In this document: positions 33,208-40,192 of the stretch, piece after piece
Position numbering within the stretch: the first letter of the stretch is position 1
How the letters are laid out: each line of letters starts with the position of its first letter
Assembly (NCBI GenBank): GCA_963712465.1
Contig: CAVQHY010000011.1
Span: 62,001-126,000 of the forward strand
Direction of reading: 5' to 3'
DNA: 64,000 nt
Origin: CAVQHY01 sp963712465
Lineage (GTDB): Bacteria > Actinomycetota > Thermoleophilia > Gaiellales > Gaiellaceae
Translations under genes and position numbers: made by a program
The notes under the pieces: model-generated
The model's input: only the letters and a program-made list of their open reading frames with translations
The model's database searches: none
Told to the model about the DNA's origin: nothing

Positions 33208-33241
33208 GTCAGCGCGGGACGTTCTCGCGTCAGCGCGGGAC
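33208..33241. repeat. Two 13-bp direct repeats spaced by 21 bp
   Basis: GTCAGCGCGGGAC at 33208-33220 and 33229-33241, start-to-start distance 21 bp (two helical turns). They lie between the divergent capsid gene and the gene at 33272, in the position of an operator for either or of short iterons. Confidence 0.5.
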
Positions 33242-33271
33242 TACTTCCACCGAGGGGCCTACGATGGGCAC

Positions 33272-33592
33272 GTGGACGGGATCGAGCGGGCCGACAGGAT
33301 CGACTCAGACCGCCTCACCGCCCTCCTGACGCTCCGAAGCGCACGGGAGAGGTCGGGGGCCGACTGGAACGAGAACCCGCTCAGGCGGACTCCTGATCGC
33401 GTCGTCGTCGGCCGCGACGGGACGGTGACCCTGCACTACTCCGACCCGTGGGCCGCCTACTCCGTCCGCGCGGGCAACAGGATCGCGGAGACGCGGCTTC
33501 GAGGGCCGACTGTGGAGCACACTCTCTACTCGCCGTCCGGCCGGATCCTCGACCGCGCCTACGTGCTCCGAGGCGACCCGACGTGGAACTAG
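33272..33592 (+). CDS. Hypothetical element protein, divergent from the capsid gene
   Basis: 106 residues from a GTG at 33272; an ATG at 33179 is also in frame but would read through the direct repeats. Content: DSDRLTALLTLRSARERSGA, then beta-rich VVVGRDGTVTLHYSDPWAAY and ETRLRGPTVEHTLYSPSGR. No family recognised. It overlaps the following zinc-ribbon gene by 10 nt, so the two are probably an operon. Confidence 0.55.
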   Translation: MDGIERADRIDSDRLTALLTLRSARERSGADWNENPLRRTPDRVVVGRDGTVTLHYSDPWAAYSVRAGNRIAETRLRGPTVEHTLYSPSGRILDRAYVLRGDPTWN

Positions 33593-33798
33593 GCCGCTGC
33601 ATCCACTGTTCCAGGGAGACGGGGAGCGTCCGTCGCGCCTACTGCTCCTCCGTCTGCCGGAAGCGGGCGTTCCGGAGACGAAGGGCCGGTGTGCCGCAGG
33701 ACGCCTTCCCGGAGGGTGGTTCGAGGGGGCACGTCCCGCTTGGGCGGCCGACGAGGGGCGAGGCGGTAGCGAGCATCCTCACCGTCCGGCCTCGCTGA
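33583..33798 (+). CDS. 71-residue zinc-ribbon protein
   Basis: GTG start inside the last codons of the previous gene. Begins MELGRCIHCSRETGSVRRAY and continues CSSVCRKRAFRRRRAG: a C-x2-C ... C-x3-C ribbon followed by a strongly basic helix, as in small phage or plasmid DNA-binding proteins. The last codons (ASILTVRPR, stop) are repeated almost exactly at 34360-34390. Confidence 0.65.
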   Translation: MELGRCIHCSRETGSVRRAYCSSVCRKRAFRRRRAGVPQDAFPEGGSRGHVPLGRPTRGEAVASILTVRPR

Positions 33799-33799
33799 C
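33769..33799. repeat. 31-bp direct repeat, copy 1
   Basis: Begins GCGAGCATCCTCACCGTCCG; encodes the end of the zinc-ribbon protein. Identical to 34360-34390 except at one position. The pair flanks the SHOCT-domain gene. Confidence 0.7.
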
Positions 33800-33889
33800 G
33801 GCTACCGGTGGCGGCCCACGACCGGAGCTGGCTAGATCGGCTATGAGCCTCTACAGTCGTGTCGCGCAAACGATTGAAAGGACGTACAG

Positions 33890-34282
33890 GTGCTCCTAGC
33901 TTACGACTACCCGTTCCTCGACATCCTCTGGACGATGCTCATCATCTTCGCGTGGGTGATCTGGTTCTGGATCCTGATCACCTGCTTCGTCGACCTGTTC
34001 CGTCGTAAGGACGCGAGCGGGTTCAAGAAGGTGATCTGGGTGATCTTCATGATCTGCGTCCCGTTCCTCGGCGTGTTGATCTACCTGCTTGCGAACCACG
34101 ACGGCATGGCCGACCGGAGCATCCAGCAGGCGCAAGCCCAGCAGGAGCAGTTCGACCAGTACGTCAAGCAGACCGCCGGTGGCTCGGCCGCCGAGATCGA
34201 GAAGGCCAAGGGCCTGCTCGACAGCGGCGCGATCAGCCAGGCGGAGTTCGACTCGATCAAGGCGAAGGCTCTGGCGTCCTGA
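33890..34282 (+). CDS. Membrane protein with PLDc_N-like and SHOCT domains
   Basis: 130 residues, GTG start preceded by GAAAGGAC. Two membrane helices (ILWTMLIIFAWVIWFWILIT and VIWVIFMICVPFLGVLIYLL) with the cytoplasmic loop FRRKDASGFKKV are typical of the PLDc_N family. After a Gln-rich linker the C-terminus is a SHOCT domain (AEIEKAKGLLDSGAISQAEF). Common in actinobacteria; function unknown. Flanked by 31-bp direct repeats, so it may have been inserted as a unit. Confidence 0.8.
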   Translation: MLLAYDYPFLDILWTMLIIFAWVIWFWILITCFVDLFRRKDASGFKKVIWVIFMICVPFLGVLIYLLANHDGMADRSIQQAQAQQEQFDQYVKQTAGGSAAEIEKAKGLLDSGAISQAEFDSIKAKALAS

Positions 34283-34359
34283 GCCAAACCGCAGCAAGCC
34301 CCGGCGCGGGCCGGTGCCCATCGAGGGGCAGCCCCCGCCGGGACTTTTGCTCCCTCCAA

Positions 34360-34390
34360 GCGAGCATCCTCACCGTCCGGCCGCGCTGAC
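34360..34390. repeat. 31-bp direct repeat, copy 2
   Basis: Same sequence as 33769-33799 with one mismatch (CCG for CCT). Here it is not in a recognised gene; the frame that encodes ASILTVRPR in copy 1 also ends in TGA here, so it looks like the 3' remnant of a duplicated gene. Confidence 0.7.
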
Positions 34391-34436
34391 TCGCGGAGTA
34401 TCAAGGACAAGGAGAGAGGAATAGGCTAGCGCCGCG

Positions 34437-34850
34437 ATGGTCGCGGATCTGTTCGGCTGGTCGCCGGAAACCTGGACGGCGGTCGGAACCCTTGCGCTCG
34501 CCACGGTCACCGCTCTCGCGCTGGCCTCGAGCCCTCTCCGCCGACGGCGGGAGCGGGCACGGCTTCATATGGAGATCCGCAAGGAGCCGCCCGACACGCA
34601 CATGATCGCTATGACGGACTCATCGAACCCATCGGCGCCCGTGGTGTTGGGAAATGCTCTCTACGTGCGAATCAGGGTCTCGCACGTCGGTGGAAAGGCC
34701 GCCGAGAACGCCGAACTACTCGCCGCGAAGCTCTGGCAGATCACGGACCAGAAGCAGATCGTCTCGAGGCGTGAGAGGCTTCCGGCCCCGCCTCGTTCTA
34801 AAGGGTGGCGATGGAAAGAGCCAGCGAAACAGACTGGAGGATCGCGATGA
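34437..34850 (+). CDS. Small membrane-anchored hypothetical protein
   Basis: 137 residues: one N-terminal membrane helix (WTAVGTLALATVTALALASS), a basic stretch SPLRRRRERARLH, and a soluble beta-rich domain containing LYVRIRVSHVGGKAAENAEL, which resembles small immunoglobulin-like domains of membrane-anchored phage/host proteins. The end (PPRSKGWRWKEPAKQTGGSR) looks truncated relative to the domain. The stop overlaps the DUF3237 start (ATGA). Confidence 0.6.
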   Translation: MVADLFGWSPETWTAVGTLALATVTALALASSPLRRRRERARLHMEIRKEPPDTHMIAMTDSSNPSAPVVLGNALYVRIRVSHVGGKAAENAELLAAKLWQITDQKQIVSRRERLPAPPRSKGWRWKEPAKQTGGSR

Positions 34851-35308
34851 GCGAGCAAACAGGAATGCCGGGAGAGCTGCTCTACGAGTACACGATGCAG
34901 TTCACGGAGGTGGTGGAGTACGGCACCTCGGCAGAGGCACTGTTCGGGGGCCAGACGCCGCCGCCAGCCGAGGGAGCGCGAATCGACGTTTATTTCGAGG
35001 GGCCCGTGACCGGAGCAAAGCTGAACGGGACGGCCAAGGGCGTGGATTACCTCCACATGCGGGCCGATGGCCGCGTCCAGCTCAACATTCACGTAGAGAT
35101 CACGACCGAGGACGGAAAGAAGATCGCGCTAGCTGCCGACGGCGTGGCGATTCCGGAGGAAGGGTCGCCGGTCTTCCAGCTCCGGGAGAACGTGACGCTG
35201 ACAACCAACCACCCGGAGTACGCATGGGTGAATCCGCTCCAGATCTGGGCACCGGGAACGGTCGATGTCGCCAAGGGAGAGATCCGGATCAAGGCATACG
35301 CCGTCTGA
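34847..35308 (+). CDS. DUF3237 family protein (cargo)
   Basis: 153 residues starting MSEQTGMPGELLYEYTMQFT, with GGAGG 8 nt upstream. The lipocalin-like DUF3237 pattern is visible: ARIDVYFEGPVTGAKLNGTA, GVDYLHMRADGRVQLNIHVE, TTEDGKKIALAADGVA, then a C-terminal AKGEIRIKAYAV. DUF3237 proteins are usually chromosomal and of unknown activity; in this element it looks like cargo. Coupled to the upstream membrane protein. Confidence 0.75.
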   Translation: MSEQTGMPGELLYEYTMQFTEVVEYGTSAEALFGGQTPPPAEGARIDVYFEGPVTGAKLNGTAKGVDYLHMRADGRVQLNIHVEITTEDGKKIALAADGVAIPEEGSPVFQLRENVTLTTNHPEYAWVNPLQIWAPGTVDVAKGEIRIKAYAV

Positions 35309-35503
35309 GGGTCGCGACGAAGCGCAGTCGAGTCGCCCTTACGGCCCTGGCCTACTCCGTCGGGCGGTCGGCAGGAGCCTCTCCCCCTCCGCCCGACGAC
35401 CCTTCGAGTCACATTCTTCGCCCGTAAACCCGCATGGATTCAGGCGATGACGATCGGGCCGAACAGGCGCGAGACAACGTGAGGCGAAGGAGAGGTGAGG
35501 TTC
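35309..35503. other. 195-bp gap in the element
   Basis: Convergent intergenic stretch between the DUF3237 gene and the small membrane protein. No convincing ORF, palindrome or promoter seen. Confidence 0.4.
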
Positions 35504-35785
35504 TCAGAACGCGTATAGAAGGAGGATGGCGGCTGTCGTGACGATGATCGCGGCGCTGAACGCGATCTCACTTGTGCGATCGCGACGGCCACTCACCAGG
35601 TAGGCGATAAAGATCCACATCGGGGCGAGCTGGCTGATGAAGTCCAGTTCCACATCGATCACGTTCTTCGCGATGACGGCCTCGACGAGAAGGCAGGCGG
35701 CGGCAACAAGAGAAACCATGACCTGCGGATCGCGAATCTGGCGTCGCCACCACGCGCCGTCAGGCGACAGATTCCGTGCACGCAC
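35504..35785 (-). CDS. Small multi-pass membrane protein
   Basis: 93 residues, GTG start, purine-rich stretch (GAAGGGGGG) upstream. Three predicted membrane helices: VMVSLVAAACLLVEAVIA, LAPMWIFIAYLVSG and FSAAIIVTTAAILLLYAF. No family recognised. It could act as a holin-like or superinfection membrane protein, but there is no direct evidence. A 16-bp palindrome lies just upstream. Confidence 0.6.
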   Translation of the reverse strand: MRARNLSPDGAWWRRQIRDPQVMVSLVAAACLLVEAVIAKNVIDVELDFISQLAPMWIFIAYLVSGRRDRTSEIAFSAAIIVTTAAILLLYAF

Positions 35786-35801
35786 AAGGCCCCCCCTTCG
35801 C

Positions 35802-35817
35802 CCAGGTACTTACCTGG
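35802..35817. promoter_or_regulatory. 16-bp palindrome at element right end
   Basis: CCAGGTA-CT-TACCTGG, perfect 7-bp arms, 17 nt upstream of the small membrane protein start. Candidate operator for that gene. Confidence 0.4.
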
Positions 35818-35857
35818 ACTCGTCACATCTCCATCATCCATCGCTGCGATACGGTCG

Positions 35858-36085
35858 TCATCCGCGCCGCCCCTGACCCGCCTGCCCGAAAGTACCGAAC
35901 TCCCGCCCTGCGCACTCCGGGCAGAACACGAACCGCCTCCGGCTGACCCTCCGGCTCGTCGCGGAGGCGCGCCAGCCGGGCCGTACCGCCTCGGCCTGGC
36001 TACGCGACGCCGACCGGGATCGGGGCGAATAGCCGGGAGCGGAGGAACGGCTCGACGCCCTCCGACGACAATTCTGCCGACGCAT
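35858..36085 (-). CDS. Possible small zinc-ribbon protein at element right end
   Basis: 75-residue frame from an ATG inside the att region. Only the C-terminal half is convincing: SRRRFVFCPECAGREFGTFG, a CxxC ribbon with flanking hydrophobics. The N-terminal half is Arg/Ser-rich and overlaps, in another frame, the alternative C-terminus of the recombinase. It may be a gene with its start elsewhere or a remnant. Confidence 0.35.
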   Translation of the reverse strand: MRRQNCRRRASSRSSAPGYSPRSRSASRSQAEAVRPGWRASATSRRVSRRRFVFCPECAGREFGTFGQAGQGRRG

Positions 36086-36098
36086 TCGCGTTCGGGTA
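36000..36098 (-). other. Displaced 3' end of the recombinase gene (excised-form C-terminus)
   Basis: Reading the minus strand from the att core (TAC CCG AAC) in the recombinase frame gives YPNANASAELSSEGVEPFLR and 12 more residues before TAG at 36000. In the recombinase gene the same core reads YPN at the same codon phase. After excision the two parts would join and the recombinase would end here instead of in dipZ. Confidence 0.7.
36082..36098. other. attR: right attachment sequence
   Basis: GCATTCGCGTTCGGGTA, 15 of 17 identical to attL. The next base continues GCGG, so a rejoined chromosome would give dipZ ...TTC GGG TAG followed by the DUF202 gene. Confidence 0.8.
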
Positions 36099-36117
36099 GC
36101 GGTGTACGCTCCGCACC

Positions 36118-36465
36118 GTGGCGGAGTCAGAGGACGCGAGCAGGCGCACCCATCTTGCGAACGAGCGGACGTACCTCGCATGGCTTCGCAGCGGGCTCGC
36201 GGCGCTCGCGGTCTCGATCGCAACGGGAGGGGTCGTGCCCGACCTGATCAATGGATCCGGCTGGCCGTTCGTCGCGCTCGGAGTCGGCTTCGGAGTCCTC
36301 GGAATACTCCTGGTCGCGTTCGGATTCGCCCGCCAACGTCAGGTCGAGCGCGCGCTCGCGCGGGGCGAGTACTCCAGCCTCGACGAGCGGATCGCGCTCG
36401 TGCTCACGATCGGCGGAGGCGCGCTCGGGGTCGGGACGATCCTCGCGATCGTCTTTGCGACCTAG
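36118..36465 (+). CDS. DUF202 family membrane protein
   Basis: 115 residues, GTG start. The DUF202 motif is at the N-terminus (ANERTYLAWLRSGLAALAVS), with three membrane helices (TYLAW..., PFVALGVGFGVLGILLVAF and IALVLTIGGGALGVGTIL). Function unknown. It is the first host gene after the element. Without the element it would start about 19 nt after the dipZ stop, so the two were probably co-transcribed and the insertion split the operon. Confidence 0.9.
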   Translation: MAESEDASRRTHLANERTYLAWLRSGLAALAVSIATGGVVPDLINGSGWPFVALGVGFGVLGILLVAFGFARQRQVERALARGEYSSLDERIALVLTIGGGALGVGTILAIVFAT

Positions 36466-36468
36466 AGG

Positions 36469-37305
36469 CTAGACGTCCTCTCCCTCGTCGCGGCGCCGCT
36501 GCTCGTTCTCGCGAAGGTAGCGGGTCAGCTCCTCGGCGAGCGTGTCCCCCGAGGGAACGTCCAGCTCCTCGCCGAGCGTGTCGCGGCGGCGCTCGAGCTC
36601 GCGGACGTACGCCTCCGTCTCCTCGTCGGTCGAGACCGCCTCGCTCACCTGCTGCTCGTAGACGGCGGCGGCGCGCTCGAGGTCCTGGAGGTCGAGCTCC
36701 GCGCCGATCAGCGACGCGAGCCGGGCACAGAGTGCGAGGGCCGCCTTCGGGCTTGCGTAGAGTGACGCGTAGTGCGGCACGGCGGCCCAGAGGCTTGCCG
36801 AAGGCAGGCCCTCCGCGCGGCAGGTGTCGTGAAGCACGCCGACGATCCCCGTCGGCCCCTCGTAGCGAGACTGCGCAAGCCCGAGCTCGCGCACGAGGTC
36901 GGGATCGCTTGCGGCTCCGGTCACCGGCGACGGGCGCGTGTGAGGGACATCCGCGAGCAGGGCGCCGAGCGTTACGACCAGCTCGACCTCGAGCTCGCGA
37001 GCGAGCGTAACGATCTCGTCGGTGAAGGCGCGCCACCTGAGGTTCGGCTCGATTCCGAGCACGAGCATCGCGTCACGCTCGGTGCCTGCTATGGCTGCAT
37101 GGAAGAACGCGGTCTCCGGCCAGTCGATTCGCCGGGTCACACCATCCTCGAGAGCCACCTGCGGTCGCACCGCCTGGAAGTCGAAGAACTCTTCGGGATC
37201 GATGTCGGCGAAGCGCTCGGCGTCCCAGGCCTGCCCGAGAAAGCTGGCGGCCAGCGACGCACCCTGCGCGCCGTCGTTCCAACCGCGAAAGGCGGCCACC
37301 AGCAC
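36469..37305 (-). CDS. PAC2 family protein
   Basis: 278 residues. PAC2 (proteasome assembly chaperone 2-like) motifs: VLVAAFRGWNDGAQGASLAA, FFDFQAVRPQV, DAMLVLGIEPNLRWRAFTDE, VVTLGALLADVPHTRPSPVTG and ASLWAAVPHYASLYASPKAA. A C-terminal coiled-coil tail is charged. GTG start; sequence upstream (LRIDHRPTLRRP) is PAC2-like, but no better start codon precedes it. In actinobacteria these proteins are often near proteasome genes, though none is seen here. Confidence 0.88.
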   Translation of the reverse strand: MLVAAFRGWNDGAQGASLAASFLGQAWDAERFADIDPEEFFDFQAVRPQVALEDGVTRRIDWPETAFFHAAIAGTERDAMLVLGIEPNLRWRAFTDEIVTLARELEVELVVTLGALLADVPHTRPSPVTGAASDPDLVRELGLAQSRYEGPTGIVGVLHDTCRAEGLPSASLWAAVPHYASLYASPKAALALCARLASLIGAELDLQDLERAAAVYEQQVSEAVSTDEETEAYVRELERRRDTLGEELDVPSGDTLAEELTRYLRENEQRRRDEGEDV

Positions 37306-37349
37306 GGGCCTGCGCAGGGTCGGACGATGGTCGATGCGGAGGTGCTTTC

Positions 37350-38282
37350 CTATGACCGCAGTCTACGCGGCTGTCTTCGCTGAACCAGGGTGGCGGCGAG
37401 GGCCGCCATTCCGAGGAAGACCAGCGTCGCGAGCGAGACATGGATCAGGACGAGCCACCACGGCAGCTCGTTCCGCCACTGGATCTCGCCCACCGCCATC
37501 TGCCCGCCGAGCAGGACGAGCAGGCCGCATGCGAGCACCAGTTCGCGCCGGAGCCGGTCGCGGTGGGCAATCAGCGCCAGGAGGAGGACGACGAAGCCGA
37601 TCCCGAAGACGGCGGTGGCCCGCACGTGGACGTAGAGCGCATCCTCGAGATCGCCGAGCCGCTCGATGTCGACGCCGCCCGAGTGGGGGCCGGCTGCGGT
37701 GACGAAGGCGCCGGTGACCACGAGCGCGAGCAGCACCGGTACGCCCGCCACAGCGAGCCAGGCAAGCCAGCGTGGTGCGGTCCGAGGGGGCTCGCCGACG
37801 GCGAACCAGTGGGCCCAGAGGACAACGACGACGCCAAGAGTGATCGCGGCCAGAGAGAGCAGGAAATGCCCCATGACGATCAGTGGATGGAGCTCGGTCA
37901 GCACCGTGATCCCGCCGAGGACACCCTGGAGAAGAACGCTCAACGGCAGGGCGAGCGCTCCCCAGAAAAGCTTCCGCGGCAACGCTTCGACCCGAAACGC
38001 CGCGAGAGCGGCGAGCAGCGTCGTCAGGCCGACCACGATGCCGACGGCACGGTTCGAGAACTCGACGAGCGGATGGAAGTCCTTCTCGGGAAAGAACTGA
38101 TCGCCGCAGTTTGGCCAGTCCGCGCAACCCAGCCCCGAGCCCGTCAGACGGACGGTCGCGCCCGTGATGGTGACGACGACCAGGGCGACGAGTGCGGCAG
38201 CGCACAGCGTTCTGAACGTGCGGGCCGATACGCGCGGGAGCCGCAGCCCCGCTGTCCGCTCCGGCCTGGTCCCCGCCTCCAC
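37350..38282 (-). CDS. ctaA: Heme A synthase (CtaA/Cox15)
   Basis: 310 residues with eight membrane helices. CtaA marks: GATVRLTGSGLGCADWPNCG with the external Cys pair, HPLVEFSNRAVGIVVGL, LHPLIVMGHFLL, YVHVRATAVFGIG and LVLIHVSLATLVFLG, which supply the conserved histidines and the Glu-Arg of the two heme domains. It converts heme O to heme A for cytochrome c oxidase. Encoded 2 nt downstream of selD on the same strand; no other oxidase genes in view. Confidence 0.93.
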   Translation of the reverse strand: MEAGTRPERTAGLRLPRVSARTFRTLCAAALVALVVVTITGATVRLTGSGLGCADWPNCGDQFFPEKDFHPLVEFSNRAVGIVVGLTTLLAALAAFRVEALPRKLFWGALALPLSVLLQGVLGGITVLTELHPLIVMGHFLLSLAAITLGVVVVLWAHWFAVGEPPRTAPRWLAWLAVAGVPVLLALVVTGAFVTAAGPHSGGVDIERLGDLEDALYVHVRATAVFGIGFVVLLLALIAHRDRLRRELVLACGLLVLLGGQMAVGEIQWRNELPWWLVLIHVSLATLVFLGMAALAATLVQRRQPRRLRS

Positions 38283-38284
38283 CG

Positions 38285-39313
38285 CTACACGACCATTACT
38301 CCGACACCATCCTCGACGCGGCCGATCCGGGCGAGGAAGAGGCCGGCATCGCGGAACGTCGCCTCGAGAACGGCGCCGCGGGCGGCGGGAACCGAGACGA
38401 GTAGACCGCCCGCCGTCTGGGGGTCGTGTCCGAGAACGGCGAGCTCGTTCGGAACGTCGCCGACATCGACTGAGCGGCCGGCAAAGCGTCGGTTGCGTTC
38501 GTCGCCCCCGGTCCTGATTCCTTGGCTCGCAGCTGTCAGCGCGCCGTCGAGCGCCGGGAGCCGTGCGGCTTCGAGCACGAGGCGAACGCCGCTGCGTTCG
38601 GCGATCTCCTGTGCATGACCGAACAGCCCGAAGCCGGTGATGTCCGTTGCTGCACTGGGCTGAAACGGACGAAGCGCTTCCGCGGCGCCATCGTTGAGCA
38701 TCGTCATCCAGTCCGCGGCGGCGGCGAGCTCCGTGTCGCCGAGGAGTCCCTGGCGCGCCGCGGTGACCACGATTCCGGTCCCGAGCGGCTTCGTCAGGAA
38801 GAGTGCGTCTCCCGGCGCCGCGCCGTTCTTCCGCCAGATCGCGTCCGGATGGACGAGCCCGGCAACGGCGAGCCCGTACTTCGGCTCGGAATCGCGGATC
38901 GTGTGTCCGCCTGCGAGGATCGCGCCCGCCTCCGCGACCTTGGCCTGCGCGGCGTCGAAGACCGCCCGAACCGTCTCGAGCGCAAGCTCCTCGGGGAACG
39001 CAGCGATCGAGAGCGCGACGAGCGGCCGCCCTCCCATCGCGAACACGTCGTTGAGCGCGTTTGTCGCCGCGATCGCGCCGTACAGCGCCGGGTCGTCGAG
39101 CATCGGCGGAAAGAAGTCGGTGGTGAGAACGAGCGCCCGCTCGGCGTCGAGTCGATAGACGGCGGCGTCGTCCGGGGGGTCCAGTCCGACGAGAAGATCG
39201 GCCGGCGAGACCGGCGCAAACCCCGCGAGCAGCTCGTCGAGCAGTGCCGCCGAGTACTTCGCAGCGCAGCCGCCGCCGGCCTCCAGGCCGCTCAGGCGGG
39301 CGGTAGTCTCCAC
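38285..39313 (-). CDS. selD: Selenide, water dikinase (selenophosphate synthetase)
   Basis: 342 residues, GTG start. The active site is AGGGCAAKYSAALLDELL, with catalytic Cys (not selenocysteine) and Lys three residues on. Others: LDPPDDAAVYRLD, LTTDFFPPMLDDPALYG, AATNALNDVFAMGGRPLVAL, GGHTIRDSEPKYGLAVAG, TDITGFGLFGHAQEIAE and DPQTAGGLLVSVP. It makes selenophosphate for selenocysteine or selenouridine. The start is only 3 nt from that of the divergent amidinohydrolase gene. No selA/selB in view. Confidence 0.95.
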   Translation of the reverse strand: METTARLSGLEAGGGCAAKYSAALLDELLAGFAPVSPADLLVGLDPPDDAAVYRLDAERALVLTTDFFPPMLDDPALYGAIAATNALNDVFAMGGRPLVALSIAAFPEELALETVRAVFDAAQAKVAEAGAILAGGHTIRDSEPKYGLAVAGLVHPDAIWRKNGAAPGDALFLTKPLGTGIVVTAARQGLLGDTELAAAADWMTMLNDGAAEALRPFQPSAATDITGFGLFGHAQEIAERSGVRLVLEAARLPALDGALTAASQGIRTGGDERNRRFAGRSVDVGDVPNELAVLGHDPQTAGGLLVSVPAARGAVLEATFRDAGLFLARIGRVEDGVGVMVV

Positions 39314-39316
39314 GCG

Positions 39317-40186
39317 ATGGAGGTTACCCCAGCAGTAGCCTTCGGCTGCCAGAGCATGGTTGCCCCGCTCAGGCGCGTGCTCGTCCGGCCGCCGGCGCGC
39401 GAAGACGTCGCCGGCTGGCGCGCATACGGGTGGCGCAGCGAACCCGATTACGGCCGGCTCGAGGCCGAGCACGAGGCGTTCAGGGCGGAGCTGGCCGATG
39501 CGGGAGCCGAAGTGGTCGTGGCCCGTACGCCGCTGGGTATCTGCCCGGATGCGATCTACGTGTACGACCCGGCGATCGTCTCCGACCGCGGCGCGATCCT
39601 GCTCCGCCCCGGCAAGGAGGGACGGCGCGGGGAGGTCGCGGCCATGGCCGCGGACCTCGTCGAGGCGTCTGTCCCGATCGTCGCCAGGCTCGAGGCTCCG
39701 GCGACCGCCGAGGGCGGTGACACGCTCTGGCTCGACGAGCGGACGCTCCTGGTCGGGCTCGGGTACCGCACCAACGAAGCCGGCGCCCGAGCTCTCGCCG
39801 ACGCGTTGCCCCGCGTCGAGGTGATGACGTTCGACCTTCCCCACCATCACGGCCGAGGACAGGTTCTCCATCTGATGTCCCTGATCTCCCCTCTGGACCG
39901 CGATCTGGCGGCCGTCCATCTGCCCTTGATGCCGACGCGGCTCGTCGAGCTGCTGGCGCAGCGCGGCATCGAGCTGATCGAGGTCCCGGAGAGCGAGTTC
40001 GACACGATGGGGTGCAACGTCCTCGCGCTCGCGCCGCGCGTCGTGCTCGCCCTCGACGGAAATCCGGAGACGCGCCGGCGCATGGAATCCGCCGGCGTCC
40101 ACGTCCGCGTCTACACGGGCGACGAGATCTCGCGGAAGGGAGACGGTGGCCCGACCTGCCTCACCCGTCCCCTGCTCCGCGCGTAG
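39317..40186 (+). CDS. Dimethylarginine dimethylaminohydrolase-like amidinohydrolase
   Basis: 289 residues of the pentein (arginine deiminase/DDAH) fold: SMVAPLRRVLVRPPARED, then PDAIYVYDPAIVSDRGAIL, ATAEGGDTLWLDERTLLVGL, the histidine region PHHHGRGQVLHLMSLISPLD, and the catalytic Cys near the end in GDGGPTCLTRPLLR. Substrate (arginine, dimethylarginine or similar) is not resolved. ATG at 39317; ATG at 39356 would remove conserved N-terminal residues. Divergent from selD with overlapping control regions. Confidence 0.87.
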   Translation: MEVTPAVAFGCQSMVAPLRRVLVRPPAREDVAGWRAYGWRSEPDYGRLEAEHEAFRAELADAGAEVVVARTPLGICPDAIYVYDPAIVSDRGAILLRPGKEGRRGEVAAMAADLVEASVPIVARLEAPATAEGGDTLWLDERTLLVGLGYRTNEAGARALADALPRVEVMTFDLPHHHGRGQVLHLMSLISPLDRDLAAVHLPLMPTRLVELLAQRGIELIEVPESEFDTMGCNVLALAPRVVLALDGNPETRRRMESAGVHVRVYTGDEISRKGDGGPTCLTRPLLRA

Positions 40187-40192
40187 CGTTCT

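Larger units (their letters stand above)
26445..36098. mobile_element. Integrated compact phage-like element (~9.65 kb) with serine recombinase and HK97 capsid gene
   Basis: Bounded by CGTTCGGGTA core copies (26445-26454 and 36089-36098), each within a 17-bp segment identical at 15 positions. The left end carries the recombinase reading toward the junction. Between them are an AAA+ ATPase, an HK97-fold major capsid protein, small zinc-ribbon proteins, an HTH-like protein, small membrane proteins and two cargo-like enzymes. No terminase, portal, maturation protease or tail gene is visible. This resembles mycobacterial phiRv1-type elements and other small prophage-like satellites. Whether it is mobile is unknown. 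Confidence 0.85.

Noticed and set aside
26445..36098. Complete, autonomous prophage
   Set aside because: Too short, and lacks recognisable terminase, portal, protease, tail and lysis genes; a satellite or reduced element fits better.
38285..39313. Selenoprotein form of SelD
   Set aside because: The active-site position is a normal cysteine codon; there is no in-frame TGA.
38522..39316. N-terminal extension of the amidinohydrolase
   Set aside because: Antisense to selD and without domain content.
39314..40102. N-terminal extension of SelD to 605 residues
   Set aside because: Antisense to the amidinohydrolase gene; SelD homology starts at the GTG at 39313.
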